The position numbers and the translations under genes were made by a program. A DNA stretch of 64,000 nucleotides, taken from Pilimelia terevasa. GTDB lineage: Bacteria; Actinomycetota; Actinomycetes; Mycobacteriales; Micromonosporaceae. Shown here piece after piece: positions 42,403-52,086 of this stretch. Position 1 is the first letter of the stretch; each line of letters begins with the position of its first letter. Location: positions 1-64,000 of the forward strand of contig NZ_BMQC01000012.1 in the NCBI RefSeq assembly GCF_014647915.1, written 5' to 3'. The notes below the pieces were generated by a model, which was given only the letters and a program-made list of their open reading frames with translations, was not told the DNA's origin and did no database searches.

Positions 42403-43365
42403 GTGAGCAACCTCGACCCGCACCCGGCCGAAGTGACCTGCGGCGCCGACGCCGCGCACCGGCCCACCCACGTCCTGGTCACCGGACACGAGGTGGCCCT
42501 CGGGGGGCCGCGCGGCCTGCGGGTGACCCGGACCCTGCCCACGCGCACCCGGCGGATGGTGGGTGCCTGGTGCTTCGTCGACCACTACGGCCCGCACCCG
42601 GTCGCCGACGGCGGCGCGATGCGGGTGGCTCCGCACCCGCACATCGGCCTCCAGACCGTCTCCTGGCTGCTCGACGGCGCCGTCCGGCACCGGGACAGCC
42701 TCGGCTGCGACCAGGTCGTGCGCCCCGGCCAGCTCAACCTGATGACGGCCGGCGCCGGGATCGCCCACGCCGAGGAGACCCCGCCGGACGCCCCGCCCCG
42801 GCTGCACGGGGTGCAGCTCTGGGTCGCCCTGCCGCCCTCGGCCCGGTCGGCCCCGCCGGCCTTCGCCCACCACGCCGACCTGCCCCGGTACACCGACGCG
42901 GGGCTGACCGCCACGGTCCTGGTCGGCGACCTCGCCGGTGCGGTCTCGCCCGCCGCGGCCTTCACCCCGCTGGTCGGCGCCGAGCTGGCCCTGGCCCCGG
43001 GCACCGAGGCCCGGGTGCCGCTGGACCCCGGCTTCGAGTACGCCGTACTCAGCCTCGACGGCACCCCGCGGCTGGACGGCGCCGCGCCGCCGCGCGGGAC
43101 CCTGCTGTACCTCGGCACCGGCCGGCGCGAGCTGCGGGTCGGCGCCGACGGGCCGGCGCGCGCCCTGCTGCTCGGCGGAGCGCCCTACCCGGACACGCTG
43201 GTCATGTGGTGGAACTTCGTCGCCGGCAGCCACGAGGAGATCGTGGAGGCGCGCCGAGGCTGGACGGCGCAGACCCTCGGCGGCCCCGTCCCGGGCTACG
43301 CCGACCGGCTGGCCGCCCCGCCCATGCCCACCACCCGGCTCCTCCCGCGGTCCGCCGCGGGCTGA
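42403..43365 (+). CDS. Pirin-family protein
   Basis: A 320-residue bicupin. The metal-binding motif APHPHIGLQTVSWLLDGAVRHRDSLG and the second ligand set MTAGAGIAHAEE in the N-terminal cupin are intact. PYPDTLVMWWNFVAGSHEEI is the typical C-terminal cupin signature. Bacterial pirins can be quercetinases or modulators of central metabolism. The GTG start gives the conserved opening; no strong ribosome site is visible. It precedes gnd, separated by a possible terminator. Confidence 0.92.
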   Translation: MSNLDPHPAEVTCGADAAHRPTHVLVTGHEVALGGPRGLRVTRTLPTRTRRMVGAWCFVDHYGPHPVADGGAMRVAPHPHIGLQTVSWLLDGAVRHRDSLGCDQVVRPGQLNLMTAGAGIAHAEETPPDAPPRLHGVQLWVALPPSARSAPPAFAHHADLPRYTDAGLTATVLVGDLAGAVSPAAAFTPLVGAELALAPGTEARVPLDPGFEYAVLSLDGTPRLDGAAPPRGTLLYLGTGRRELRVGADGPARALLLGGAPYPDTLVMWWNFVAGSHEEIVEARRGWTAQTLGGPVPGYADRLAAPPMPTTRLLPRSAAG

Positions 43366-43386
43366 CCCGCCCTGCCGCGGTTTTTT
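43355..43386 (+). terminator. Terminator after the pirin gene
   Basis: CCGCGG/CCGCGG with an inner GCGGG/CCCGC hairpin is followed directly by TTTTTT. The stem overlaps the end of the coding region. Confidence 0.6.
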
Positions 43387-43462
43387 CCAGCTCCGCCGGA
43401 TTCAACCGTTGCCGCGTCCGGCCCGTACCTCCAGGCACCCCACCGCCTCAGAGGAGCCTGGA

Positions 43463-44914
43463 ATGCCGCAACCCCACCCCCTTGCGCAGATCGGCGTGAC
43501 CGGCCTGGCCGTCATGGGCCGCAACCTCGCCCGCAACCTCGCCCGCCACGGATACGCCGTGGCCGTGCACAACCGCTCGTCCGCCCGCACCCACGCCCTG
43601 GTGGCCGAGTGCGGGGACGAGGGCACCTTCATCCCCGCCGACACCCTCGCCGACTTCGTCGCCTCGCTGAGCCGCCCGCGCGCGGTCATCGTGATGGTGC
43701 AGGCGGGCGCGGCCACCGACGCCGTGATCGACGAGTTGGTCCCGCTGCTGGACGCCGACGACGTCGTCGTGGACTGCGGCAACGCCCACTACGCCGACAC
43801 CCGCCGCCGGGAGCAGCGGCTGCGCACCCACGGCCTGCACTTCGTCGGCTGCGGCGTCTCCGGCGGCGAGGAGGGCGCCCTGCACGGTCCGTCGATCATG
43901 CCCGGCGGGTCCGTGGAGTCCTACGCCCGGCTCGGCCCGATCCTGTCGGCCATCGCGGCCCGGGTCGACGGCGAGCCCTGCGTCACCCATGCCGGCCCCG
44001 ACGGCGCCGGCCACTTCGTCAAGATGGTGCACAACGGCATCGAGTACGCCGACATGCAGCTCATCGCCGAGGCCTACGAGCTGCTGCGGGAGGGCCTGTG
44101 GGCCTCGCCCCGGCAGATCGCCGAGATCTTCCGGCGCTGGAACACCGGGCCGCTGGAGTCCTTCCTCATCGAGATCACCGCGGACGTCCTGGAGCACATG
44201 GACACCGCCACCGGCCGCCCGTTCGTCGACATCGTCGCCGACGTCGCCGAGCAGAAGGGCACCGGCCGCTGGACCGTGCAGAGCGCCCTGGACCTGGGGG
44301 TACCGGTCACCGGCATCGCCGAGGCGACCTTCGCCCGCGCCCTGTCCGGCAGCGTGGTGGCCCGCCGGGCCGCCGCCGAGACGTTCGCCCACGCGGGCGG
44401 CAACTTCGCGCTGACCGTCCCGGACACCGAGGCGTTCGTCGAGGACGTCCGCCGCGCGCTGTACGCCTCGAAGATCGTCGCCTACGCGCAGGGCTTCGAC
44501 CAGATCGCCGCCGGCAGCGAGGAGCACGGCTGGAAGATCGACCGCGGGGCGGTCGCCGGGATCTGGCGCGGCGGCTGCATCATCCGCGCCCGGTTCCTCG
44601 ACCGGATCCGCGCCGCCTACGCCGTCGACCCGGCCCTGCCGACGATGCTGGTGGACCCGTACTTCGCGGGCGCGGTCACCGACGGCGTGGCGAGCTGGCG
44701 CCGGATCGTCGCCGAGGCCGCCCAGGCCGGCGTCCCGGTACCGGCCTTCGCCTCGTCCCTGGCCTACTACGACGGGCTGCGCCGCGACCGCCTGCCGGCC
44801 GCGCTCGTCCAGGGGATGCGCGACCACTTCGGCGCCCACACCTACCGGCGGGTGGACCGGCCCGGCAGCTTCCACACCCGCTGGTCCGGCGACCGGTCCG
44901 AGCATCCGGCGTGA
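43463..44914 (+). CDS. gnd: 6-phosphogluconate dehydrogenase, decarboxylating
   Basis: A 483-residue enzyme of the oxidative pentose phosphate pathway that yields ribulose-5-phosphate, CO2 and NADPH. The N-terminal coenzyme motif is GVTGLAVMGRNLARN at 11-25. VDCGNAHYADT and GCGVSGGEEGALHGPSIMPGG are the substrate motifs, and the catalytic Lys is K187 in KMVHNGIEYADMQ. Length is that of the long, dimeric GndA type. GAGGAG lies 6 nt before the ATG. The C-terminal RVDRPGSFHTRWSGD contains the family-end Arg/His residues. Confidence 0.97.
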   Translation: MPQPHPLAQIGVTGLAVMGRNLARNLARHGYAVAVHNRSSARTHALVAECGDEGTFIPADTLADFVASLSRPRAVIVMVQAGAATDAVIDELVPLLDADDVVVDCGNAHYADTRRREQRLRTHGLHFVGCGVSGGEEGALHGPSIMPGGSVESYARLGPILSAIAARVDGEPCVTHAGPDGAGHFVKMVHNGIEYADMQLIAEAYELLREGLWASPRQIAEIFRRWNTGPLESFLIEITADVLEHMDTATGRPFVDIVADVAEQKGTGRWTVQSALDLGVPVTGIAEATFARALSGSVVARRAAAETFAHAGGNFALTVPDTEAFVEDVRRALYASKIVAYAQGFDQIAAGSEEHGWKIDRGAVAGIWRGGCIIRARFLDRIRAAYAVDPALPTMLVDPYFAGAVTDGVASWRRIVAEAAQAGVPVPAFASSLAYYDGLRRDRLPAALVQGMRDHFGAHTYRRVDRPGSFHTRWSGDRSEHPA

Positions 44915-45247
44915 GGTCGCCGCGGCGCGTCTGCACCGCCACGGGGCGCTGGCTGCGCTCGCCGACCGCGGTACGCCCGCTGGGTCGCCCGCGCAGCAGC
45001 CGGCTCGTGGGCTGCCCGGCACGCCCCCGCGGCGTGCCGGGGGACCACGGGTGACCAGGTGATTACCCGTACGCGGTGAGCCCGATCTCCGGCGCTGGCA
45101 TCATGGCCCTACCATATGAGCAGTTCATGCCACGTCCGGTGCGCGCGTCCGGGCGGTCGCGCGGGTGCCCGGCCCCCGCCCGGCCGGCCCGCCGCGGATC
45201 CCGGGCGCGGCCCGCGGAAGGGGCGGTAGCGTGGCAGCCTGCAAGGA
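44915..45247. other. 333-bp intergenic region
   Basis: No gene is supported. A CCTACCATATGAG segment at about 45109-45121 is -10-like, and the stretch GGTGATTACCCGTACGCGGTGAG precedes it. It probably carries the promoter for the PP2C gene with a leader of more than 100 nt. Confidence 0.4.
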
Positions 45248-45961
45248 ATGGGCCTGAGCTTGCGTACGGCGATGGTGTCCGACCTGGGCCGGCGGCGGGG
45301 CAACAACGAGGATGCCGCGTACGCCGGGCACCGCCTGCTCGCGGTCGCCGACGGCATGGGCGGCCTGCCCGCCGGGGAGTTGGCCAGCGACATCGCCATC
45401 CGCTCGCTGCGCGATGCCGACGACCTGCACGGCACCGACGCGGACCTGACCGGCGCCCTGCGGGTGCGCATCGATGCGGCCAACGAGGCGATCCGGGCCG
45501 CGGTGAGCGCCGACCCGATGCGCCACGGCATGGGTACGACGGTCACCGCGCTGCTGATCGACGGCCCGCGGGCGGGCCTGCTGCACATCGGCGACTCCCG
45601 CTGCTACCAGTGGCGCGACGGCAACCTGCGCCAGCTCACGCCCGACCACACCTACGTCCAGGCCCTGGTCGACCAGGGGGTGCTGACCCGGGAGCAGGCG
45701 CGCGAACACCCCCAGAAGGCGCTGGTCACCCAGGCGCTGCAGGGCGAGGTGATCGCCCCGTTCATCGGGGAGTTCGACGTGTACGTCGGCGACCGGTACC
45801 TGCTGTGCAGCGACGGCCTGACCGACGTGGTGGAGGACGCCCGGATCGCCTCGGCGCTGGAGGAGATCGCCGATCCGGCGGACTGCGCCGCCCACCTGGT
45901 CGAGCTGGCACTGGCCGGCGGCGGCCCGGACAACATCACCATCGTGATCGCCGACCTGTAG
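45248..45961 (+). CDS. PP2C-family Ser/Thr protein phosphatase (PstP/PPM type)
   Basis: A 237-residue cytosolic phosphatase that reverses Ser/Thr kinase phosphorylation. All PPM motifs are present: RGNNEDAAYAG, LLAVADGMGG with the metal Asp, GMGTTVTALL, HIGDSRCYQW, CSDGLTDVV and GGPDNITIVI. No membrane helix, unlike PstP, so it acts in the cytoplasm. The ATG has AAGGA nearly adjacent, which is tight but the only reasonable start before the conserved SLRTAMVSDLG strand. Confidence 0.93.
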   Translation: MGLSLRTAMVSDLGRRRGNNEDAAYAGHRLLAVADGMGGLPAGELASDIAIRSLRDADDLHGTDADLTGALRVRIDAANEAIRAAVSADPMRHGMGTTVTALLIDGPRAGLLHIGDSRCYQWRDGNLRQLTPDHTYVQALVDQGVLTREQAREHPQKALVTQALQGEVIAPFIGEFDVYVGDRYLLCSDGLTDVVEDARIASALEEIADPADCAAHLVELALAGGGPDNITIVIADL

Positions 45962-46162
45962 CGCGCCCCGGTCGTTGTCGGCCACTAACGATCCGGTAAC
46001 GCGGCGGCGCCACCCTGTCGGTATTGGTACGCATTTGCTGTCGTGAATACCAATCAACGGCCGGTCGATTAGCACCGGATTCACGACCGCCGCCCCAACT
46101 GGTCCGTTTGGCGGATCTCCACACATCGAAAACGGCGAACGCGGCGGCCGCCGGTACGTGTT

Positions 46163-46168
46163 TATAGT
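46163..46168 (+). promoter_or_regulatory. -10 element for the Pro-rich membrane protein gene
   Basis: TATAGT ends 5 nt before the ATG and there is no Shine-Dalgarno. This fits a leaderless transcript. Confidence 0.5.
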
Positions 46169-46173
46169 CGCTC

Positions 46174-46914
46174 ATGACTTTCGATCGGTCGCGCGGATCG
46201 GCCGGGGTCGACGACGCCGGCCTGGCACTGCTCTGGCAGGTCGCCGGCGAGGTCGACGCCCCCTCGACCCCGGGTCTGCGCAGCTACGCCCGCACCCTGG
46301 CCGGAGCCGTCGCGCGGCCGGGCGGCCGCGGCCGGGTACTCGGCGCCGCCGCCGGCGGCTTGGCGCTGGCCTATGCCGTCCTCGCCGGCCCCTACCTGAT
46401 CGGCGTGGGCGCGCTGTTCCGCACGCCGCCGCCGTCCGCCGTCGGACTGGCCGACGACGGCGATTTCCGGCCGTCCGCCGAGTCGGGTGAGTCCGCCCGC
46501 GAAAGGGCCCGCGCCGGCACCGCCGGCCTTCTTCCCCCGATCCGCCAGGACGCCATTCCGGCCTACGTCCGCGAACTGGTCGCCGAGGCGGACAAGCAGG
46601 CGCGGCGCCCGGCGCCGGCCCGCGTCCTCGCCGCCCCGCGGCCCCGGCAGGCGCCGCCGGCCGAGCCGGAGGTCCGCACCCGGCCGGATCCCGACCCGGT
46701 CCCGGAGTCCACCGCCCCGGCGCCCCGCCCGGTGCCCGCGCCGTCGGCTCCCGTGCCCGCGCCGGTACCCACGGACCGCACCGGCCCGGACGAGGGCGGG
46801 GCCGAGGCGACACCCACGCCGACCCCGACGCCGACCCCCACCCCGGCGGCGCTGCTGCGGGAGTCGCCCTCGCCGAGCGCCGCCGGCCCCTCCGCGGCCG
46901 CCGCCCCCGACTGA
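46174..46914 (+). CDS. Single-pass membrane protein with Pro-rich extracytoplasmic region
   Basis: A 246-residue protein. Residues 1-45 are cytoplasmic, then one helix (VLGAAAGGLALAYAVLAGPYLIGVGALF). About 165 residues of Pro/Ala/Thr/Arg-rich low complexity follow, including a (PT)n run and PAPRPVPAPSAPVPAPVP. Such regions usually span the cell wall. Function unknown. The gene precedes the thiolase by 61 nt but a separate promoter-like TAGGCT at 46935 is present. Confidence 0.72.
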   Translation: MTFDRSRGSAGVDDAGLALLWQVAGEVDAPSTPGLRSYARTLAGAVARPGGRGRVLGAAAGGLALAYAVLAGPYLIGVGALFRTPPPSAVGLADDGDFRPSAESGESARERARAGTAGLLPPIRQDAIPAYVRELVAEADKQARRPAPARVLAAPRPRQAPPAEPEVRTRPDPDPVPESTAPAPRPVPAPSAPVPAPVPTDRTGPDEGGAEATPTPTPTPTPTPAALLRESPSPSAAGPSAAAAPD

Positions 46915-46975
46915 CCGCCGCGCCGTCCGGGAACTAGGCTCGCCTGCGACCCACCCGTTCGGACGAGGAGCCCCC

Positions 46976-48163
<1,188 letters not shown>

Positions 48164-48227
48164 CCGGCGGGCGCCGCCCGCACCCGTACCGCCGACCCTT
48201 CCGCCTGACCCCGTTCAAGGAGAGACC

Positions 48228-48986
48228 GTGACCCACTTCGCCGGCCGGGTGGCCATCGTGACCGGAGCGGCCCAGGGCATCGGCGCGGCCACCGCGCACC
48301 TGCTGGCGGCCCGCGGGGCCCGCGTGGCCGTCGTCGACCTCGACCCCGAGGGCGCGGCGGCGACCGCCGCGCGGATCGTCGCCGAGGGCGGCGCGGCGAC
48401 GGCCGTCGCCGCGGACGTGACCGACGCCGACGCGGTCGAGGCCATGGTGGCGCGCACGGTGCAGGAGTACGGCCAGCTCGACATCCTGGTCAACAACGCG
48501 GGGATCACCCGCGACAACATGCTGTTCAAGATGCCGCGCGCGGACTGGGACGCCGTCCTGTCCACCAACCTGACCAGCATCTTCCTGTGCTGCCAGGCCG
48601 CGCAGAAGGTCATGGTGCCGGCCCGGTACGGCAAGATCGTCAACCTGTCGAGCCGGTCGGCGCTGGGCAACCGGGGCCAGGTCAACTACGCGGCGGCCAA
48701 GGCCGGCGTGCAGGGGCTGACGGCGACGCTGGCCCTGGAGCTGGGGCCGTTCCAGATCAACGTCAACGCCGTCGCCCCCGGCTACATCGCCACGGCGATG
48801 ACGGCCGCGACCGCCGCCCGGGTGGGGTCGACGGCGCAGGAGCACCAGAAGCTGGCCGCCGAGCGCACCCCGCTGGGCCGGGTGGGCCAGCCCGCCGAGG
48901 TCGCCTCGGTGATCGCGTTCCTGGCCAGCGACGACGCGGCGTACGTCAGCGGCCAGACCCTCTACGTCAACGGCGGCGCCCGGTAG
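48228..48986 (+). CDS. SDR-family 3-oxoacyl reductase (FabG/PhaB-like)
   Basis: A 252-residue classical short-chain dehydrogenase. TGAAQGIG at residues 12-19, NNAG, catalytic Ser about 141, Y154 and K158 in YAAAKAG, and the C-terminal [11 protein letters not shown] are all present. VDLDP after the second strand could suit either NAD or NADP. Paired with the thiolase, an acetoacetyl-CoA reductase role is plausible, but FabG-like activity on ACP substrates is equally possible. AAGGAGAG precedes the GTG start. Confidence 0.9.
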   Translation: MTHFAGRVAIVTGAAQGIGAATAHLLAARGARVAVVDLDPEGAAATAARIVAEGGAATAVAADVTDADAVEAMVARTVQEYGQLDILVNNAGITRDNMLFKMPRADWDAVLSTNLTSIFLCCQAAQKVMVPARYGKIVNLSSRSALGNRGQVNYAAAKAGVQGLTATLALELGPFQINVNAVAPGYIATAMTAATAARVGSTAQEHQKLAAERTPLGRVGQPAEVASVIAFLASDDAAYVSGQTLYVNGGAR

Positions 48987-48999
48987 CTGGCGCCGGCCC

Positions 49000-50007
49000 T
49001 CACAGCATCGACAGGTGCACGTGGTTGGTGTGGTCGCTGGAGGGGTCCCCGTTGGCCTCGGTGTACGCCTTCCAGCCGACCGCGGGCAGCCACACCCGCC
49101 GGTACCAGATCACGTACATCACGCCGAGCCGGTCGGCGTTGCTGACCAGGAACGCCGCCAGGTTGCTGCCGTACACCTTGTCGCCGCCGACGGCGTCCCC
49201 GCCGAACCCCTCGCCCTTCTGGACCGAGAAGTCGCACGCCCGGCCCTTGGGGTGCTCGAAGGGACCGCCGGGCCGGAAGCACGACACGAACCGCCGGAAG
49301 TTGACCTTCTTCGCCTCCTTCAGCGCGTGCAGGGTGCGCGGCGTGACGCAGCCGGCGGTGGTCGGATCCCCGACGCTGCACCCCTGGCCCGGCCAGTCGC
49401 CGTCGGCGCCGCCGGGCGCCCGGGCGGCCACGGGGATCTTGGCGGTCACCAGGTCGCCGAAGTCACTGCCGCCGGCCAGGCGGAACAGCCGCTGGGCGGC
49501 CTCCCGCTTGCGCGTCATCGTGTCGAGCTGGAGGCGCTGCTGCCGGGCCTCGGCGTCGATCTGCCGGCGGGCCCGCTCGACCTGGGCGCGCGCCCGGTTC
49601 AGGTCCCGCAGGCGCTGGTTCTCCCGCTCCGTCATGGTCTCCAGCGCCGCGGCGCGGTCCAGGAACGCGTCCGGTGTCGCGCTGCGCAGCAGCGCCGAGG
49701 CGATGTTGAGCCGACCGGCCCGGTACCCGGCCGCGGCCACACGGGTCACCTCGGCGGACATCGCGTCGCGCTGCCGCTCCAGGGCCACCAGTTCGCCGTC
49801 GAGCCGCTCCTGCGCCGTGCGGGAGCGCTGGTACGCCGCCCGCGCCTGCAGGAAGCCGCGGCTCGCCGACTCCATCACGTCCCGCACCAGCGGGGTCTCG
49901 CCCTCGCCGCCGGTACCGCCGGGAGCCGCCAGCACCGGCGCCGCGGCGCCGACCAGCAGCGCCAGGACGGTGGCGCCGGCCGCGGCGCGGCGCAGTACGG
50001 TCAGCAC
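49000..50007 (-). CDS. Secreted coiled-coil protein with C-terminal peptidase-like domain
   Basis: A 335-residue protein. The signal peptide is RRAAAGATVLALLVGAAAPVLA. A long coiled coil spans about residues 40-170 (RTAQERLDGELVALERQRDAM, RDLNRARAQVERARRQIDAEARQQRL). The C-terminal ~120 residues (FRPGGPFEHPKGRACDFSV, SSDHTNHVHLS) resemble the ARB-type VanY/M15-like fold with conserved His and Asp. The architecture matches RipA/NlpC-style secreted hydrolases whose coiled coil autoinhibits or targets the enzyme. The GTG start is the only one giving a signal peptide; GAGAGG is 14 nt upstream. Confidence 0.82.
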   Translation of the reverse strand: MLTVLRRAAAGATVLALLVGAAAPVLAAPGGTGGEGETPLVRDVMESASRGFLQARAAYQRSRTAQERLDGELVALERQRDAMSAEVTRVAAAGYRAGRLNIASALLRSATPDAFLDRAAALETMTERENQRLRDLNRARAQVERARRQIDAEARQQRLQLDTMTRKREAAQRLFRLAGGSDFGDLVTAKIPVAARAPGGADGDWPGQGCSVGDPTTAGCVTPRTLHALKEAKKVNFRRFVSCFRPGGPFEHPKGRACDFSVQKGEGFGGDAVGGDKVYGSNLAAFLVSNADRLGVMYVIWYRRVWLPAVGWKAYTEANGDPSSDHTNHVHLSML

Positions 50008-50272
50008 GACGGCACGCGGTCCTCTCTCTGCGCCGCCGCACCCGCTGCGCGTCGCCGCCGTTGCGGGGCGGCCGTCGGGCGGTACCCGGGTGGCGGCGGT
50101 GGCCCGCCGGACGCCGACGGGCGTCGTCGCGGCGGGAACCGGGGCGTAGCGTAACCAGCAGGACCAAGCCGACAGAACCCCTGGCCGGCCGCGATCTGCT
50201 GGCCGCCCGGACAGGCCGGCGGACCGGTCGGCCGGCCCCCGCGCATCGGGGCACCGAGTCGGCCCGCGGGAG

Positions 50273-51112
50273 TCAGGCGGCGGCGGGCAGCCCGTCCAGG
50301 TTCGTCAGGGCCAGCCGGCTGCTGACGGTGCCGGCGGCGGCGACCTGGCGGTAGTAGTGCACGCGGCGCCGGGCGACGCAGTTGTCGCGGCCCTCGGCCA
50401 CCAGGTCGGGGTCGAGCTGGCTGTTCAGGCCGTCCCGGAGCAGGTTGAGCGCCTCGGCCCGGAGCTGGGACACCCGCGACTCGCTCACGCCCAGCTCGCG
50501 GGCGATCACCGACATGGGCTCCTCGCGCAGGAAGTAGCCGGTCACCACGGCCCGCAGCCGCTCCGGCAGCGCCTCGATCGCGTGGTGCAGGTAGCCGATG
50601 CGCTCGCGGTGCAGCAGCATCTCCTCGGGGCCGGCGGTCCGCTCGGTCACCATCTCCTCGGCGGCGCCGTAGGCGAAGCCGTGCAGGCTCAGCACCATCG
50701 CGCGGTGCACGTCGCACTCGACCGAGGCCAGGTCCTGCACCGGCACGCCGAGCCGGTCGGCGACCTCGCGGGGCAGCGGGCTGCGGCCCAGCGCCGCGGT
50801 CAGCTCCTGGCGGGCCGTGTCCGCCTGCCGCGCCCGGTGCCGGACCGAGCGGCTCGCCCAGTCCAGGCCGCGCAGCTCGTCGATCAGGGCGCCCCGGATC
50901 CGGGTGGCGGCGAACCGGGCGAACGTCGTGCCCCGCGCCGCGTCGAACCCGCGGGCGGCGCTGACCAGGGCGGCGAAGCCGGCCGAGGTCAGGTCGTCGC
51001 GGCTGACGTGGGCCGGCACCCGGGACATGACCTCCCGGACCAGGTGGCCCACCAGCGCCATGTGGTCGCGGACCAGGTCGTCGAGGTCGCGGATCGTGGT
51101 CTCGTTCGTCAT
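50273..51112 (-). CDS. Alternative sigma factor, FliA/WhiG type
   Basis: A 279-residue sigma-70 family factor. Region 2 is LDDLVRDHMALVGHLVREVMSRVPAHVSRDDLTSAGFAALVSAARGFDAARGTTFARFAATRIRGAL (about residues 10-75). Region 3 is REVADRLGVPVQDLA, and region 4 is LPERLRAVVTGYFLREEPMSVIARELGVSESRVSQLRAEAL. IRGALIDELRGLDWASRSVR after region 2 is the hallmark of FliA/WhiG sporulation- and motility-type sigmas. No anti-sigma gene is adjacent. It is divergent from an M23 peptidase that carries a matching promoter, so it may control that gene. Confidence 0.93.
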   Translation of the reverse strand: MTNETTIRDLDDLVRDHMALVGHLVREVMSRVPAHVSRDDLTSAGFAALVSAARGFDAARGTTFARFAATRIRGALIDELRGLDWASRSVRHRARQADTARQELTAALGRSPLPREVADRLGVPVQDLASVECDVHRAMVLSLHGFAYGAAEEMVTERTAGPEEMLLHRERIGYLHHAIEALPERLRAVVTGYFLREEPMSVIARELGVSESRVSQLRAEALNLLRDGLNSQLDPDLVAEGRDNCVARRRVHYYRQVAAAGTVSSRLALTNLDGLPAAA

Positions 51113-51239
51113 CCCGGGGCTCCCTCAGGTCGGGCGGGCGGAGGAGGGCCGCGCTCACCGATGACAGAAGCTTCCGGCGCGCCGGGTGCCGGTCCGGGTG
51201 ATCCCCGGTTGCCGAAAAGTTGCGATATCCGCCGAACCG

Positions 51240-51266
51240 TTCAGCCGCCCGTCCGCCCGCCGATCG
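51240..51266 (+). promoter_or_regulatory. Candidate FliA/WhiG-type promoter
   Basis: TTCA (51240-51243), exactly 15 nt, then GCCGATCG (51259-51266). The -10 matches the GCCGATAA consensus of FliA/SigD/WhiG sigmas at 6 of 8 positions with correct spacing; the -35 matches TAAA weakly. It would give a leader of about 30 nt for the M23 gene. Confidence 0.5.
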
Positions 51267-51305
51267 TGGGGTCTGATCACCAACCGAGAGACCGGGAGGG
51301 CGCGG

Positions 51306-51926
51306 GTGTCGATCAACGAGGTGCAGGCCCGTATTGGCGCGATCCAGTCCCTGATGCTCGCCGCGCGGACCGCCCCCACCGGGAAGGCCACCAGCACCGG
51401 TGCCACCGCCTCCGGGGCGACCTCCGCCAGCCAGTTCGCCGCCGTGCTCCAGGGCGCGGTGGACCAGGCCGGCGGTACCGCCGCCACCACGCGGACCGCC
51501 GCCACCGCCGCCCCCAGCCGCACCGCCGGCACCACGACCACCGGCTGGACCCTGCCGGTGCGCGGGGCCAGCGTCTCCAGCGAGTTCGGCCACCGCTGGG
51601 GCACCGAGCACGAGGGCACCGACTTCGCCGCCGGCATGGGCACCCCGATCCGGGCCGCCACCGGCGGCGTGGTGAAGAAGGCGAGCTGGTACGGCGGCTA
51701 CGGCAACGCCGTCATCGTCGACCACGGCAACGGCGTCCAGACCCTGTACGGGCACGCCTCCAAGCTGCTGGTCAAGGAGGGGCAGCGGGTCGCCGCCGGC
51801 CAGCAGATCGCCAAGGTCGGCAGCACCGGCGACTCCACCGGCCCCCACCTGCACTTCGAGGTCCACGTCAAGGACAAGCCGGTCGACCCGCGCCCCTGGC
51901 TGGCCAAGCACGGCGTCAAGCTCTAG
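51306..51926 (+). CDS. M23 metallopeptidase with flagellar-type N-terminus
   Basis: A 206-residue LytM-type endopeptidase predicted to cut peptidoglycan crosslinks. Zn ligands are all present: H96 region FGHRWG, H102 and D106 in HEGTD, and H181/H183 in HLHFEVH. The N-terminal ~70 residues (SINEVQARIGAIQSLMLAAR then Ala/Ser/Thr-rich ASQFAAVLQGAV) match the opening seen in peptidoglycan hydrolases encoded in actinobacterial flagellar clusters. There is no Sec signal peptide, consistent with export through a flagellar-type or other apparatus. GGGAGGG precedes the GTG start. Confidence 0.88.
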   Translation: MSINEVQARIGAIQSLMLAARTAPTGKATSTGATASGATSASQFAAVLQGAVDQAGGTAATTRTAATAAPSRTAGTTTTGWTLPVRGASVSSEFGHRWGTEHEGTDFAAGMGTPIRAATGGVVKKASWYGGYGNAVIVDHGNGVQTLYGHASKLLVKEGQRVAAGQQIAKVGSTGDSTGPHLHFEVHVKDKPVDPRPWLAKHGVKL

Positions 51927-51975
51927 CCGCGGCCCGCCCCCGAGCGGCGTCGTCGGGCCCGTCACCGGCTCTGGA

Positions 51976-51981
51976 TATAGT
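51976..51981 (+). promoter_or_regulatory. -10 element upstream of the phosphatidyltransferase operon
   Basis: TATAGT is a near-consensus -10 located 105 nt before the TTG start. The -35 is not clear. The leader between them contains the tandem repeat and hairpin at 52029-52070. Confidence 0.45.
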
Positions 51982-52028
51982 GGCCCGGCGCGGGATCCGC
52001 CACGCCGGGGCCGCTCCCGCCCGCACGC

Positions 52029-52070
52029 ACCGGCGACCGCCGACGGTCGCCGGTCGCCGGTCGCCGGTCG
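52029..52070 (+). repeat. 7-nt tandem repeat forming a register-variable hairpin
   Basis: GGTCGCC is repeated three times plus a partial fourth copy at 52045-52070. The preceding ACCGGCGACC (52029-52038) is the exact complement of GGTCGCCGGT, which occurs three times in overlapping repeat registers (starts 52045, 52052, 52059). The hairpin can thus form in several registers, 8 nt upstream of the ribosome-binding region of the next gene. Confidence 0.85.
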
Positions 52071-52086
52071 GGAGGAGGGCCAGCGG

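Noticed and set aside
46019-46054. ATTGGTA/TACCAAT inverted repeat in the intergenic region
   Set aside because: Arms of 7 bp separated by about 19 nt, without promoter context, are too weak to call an operator.
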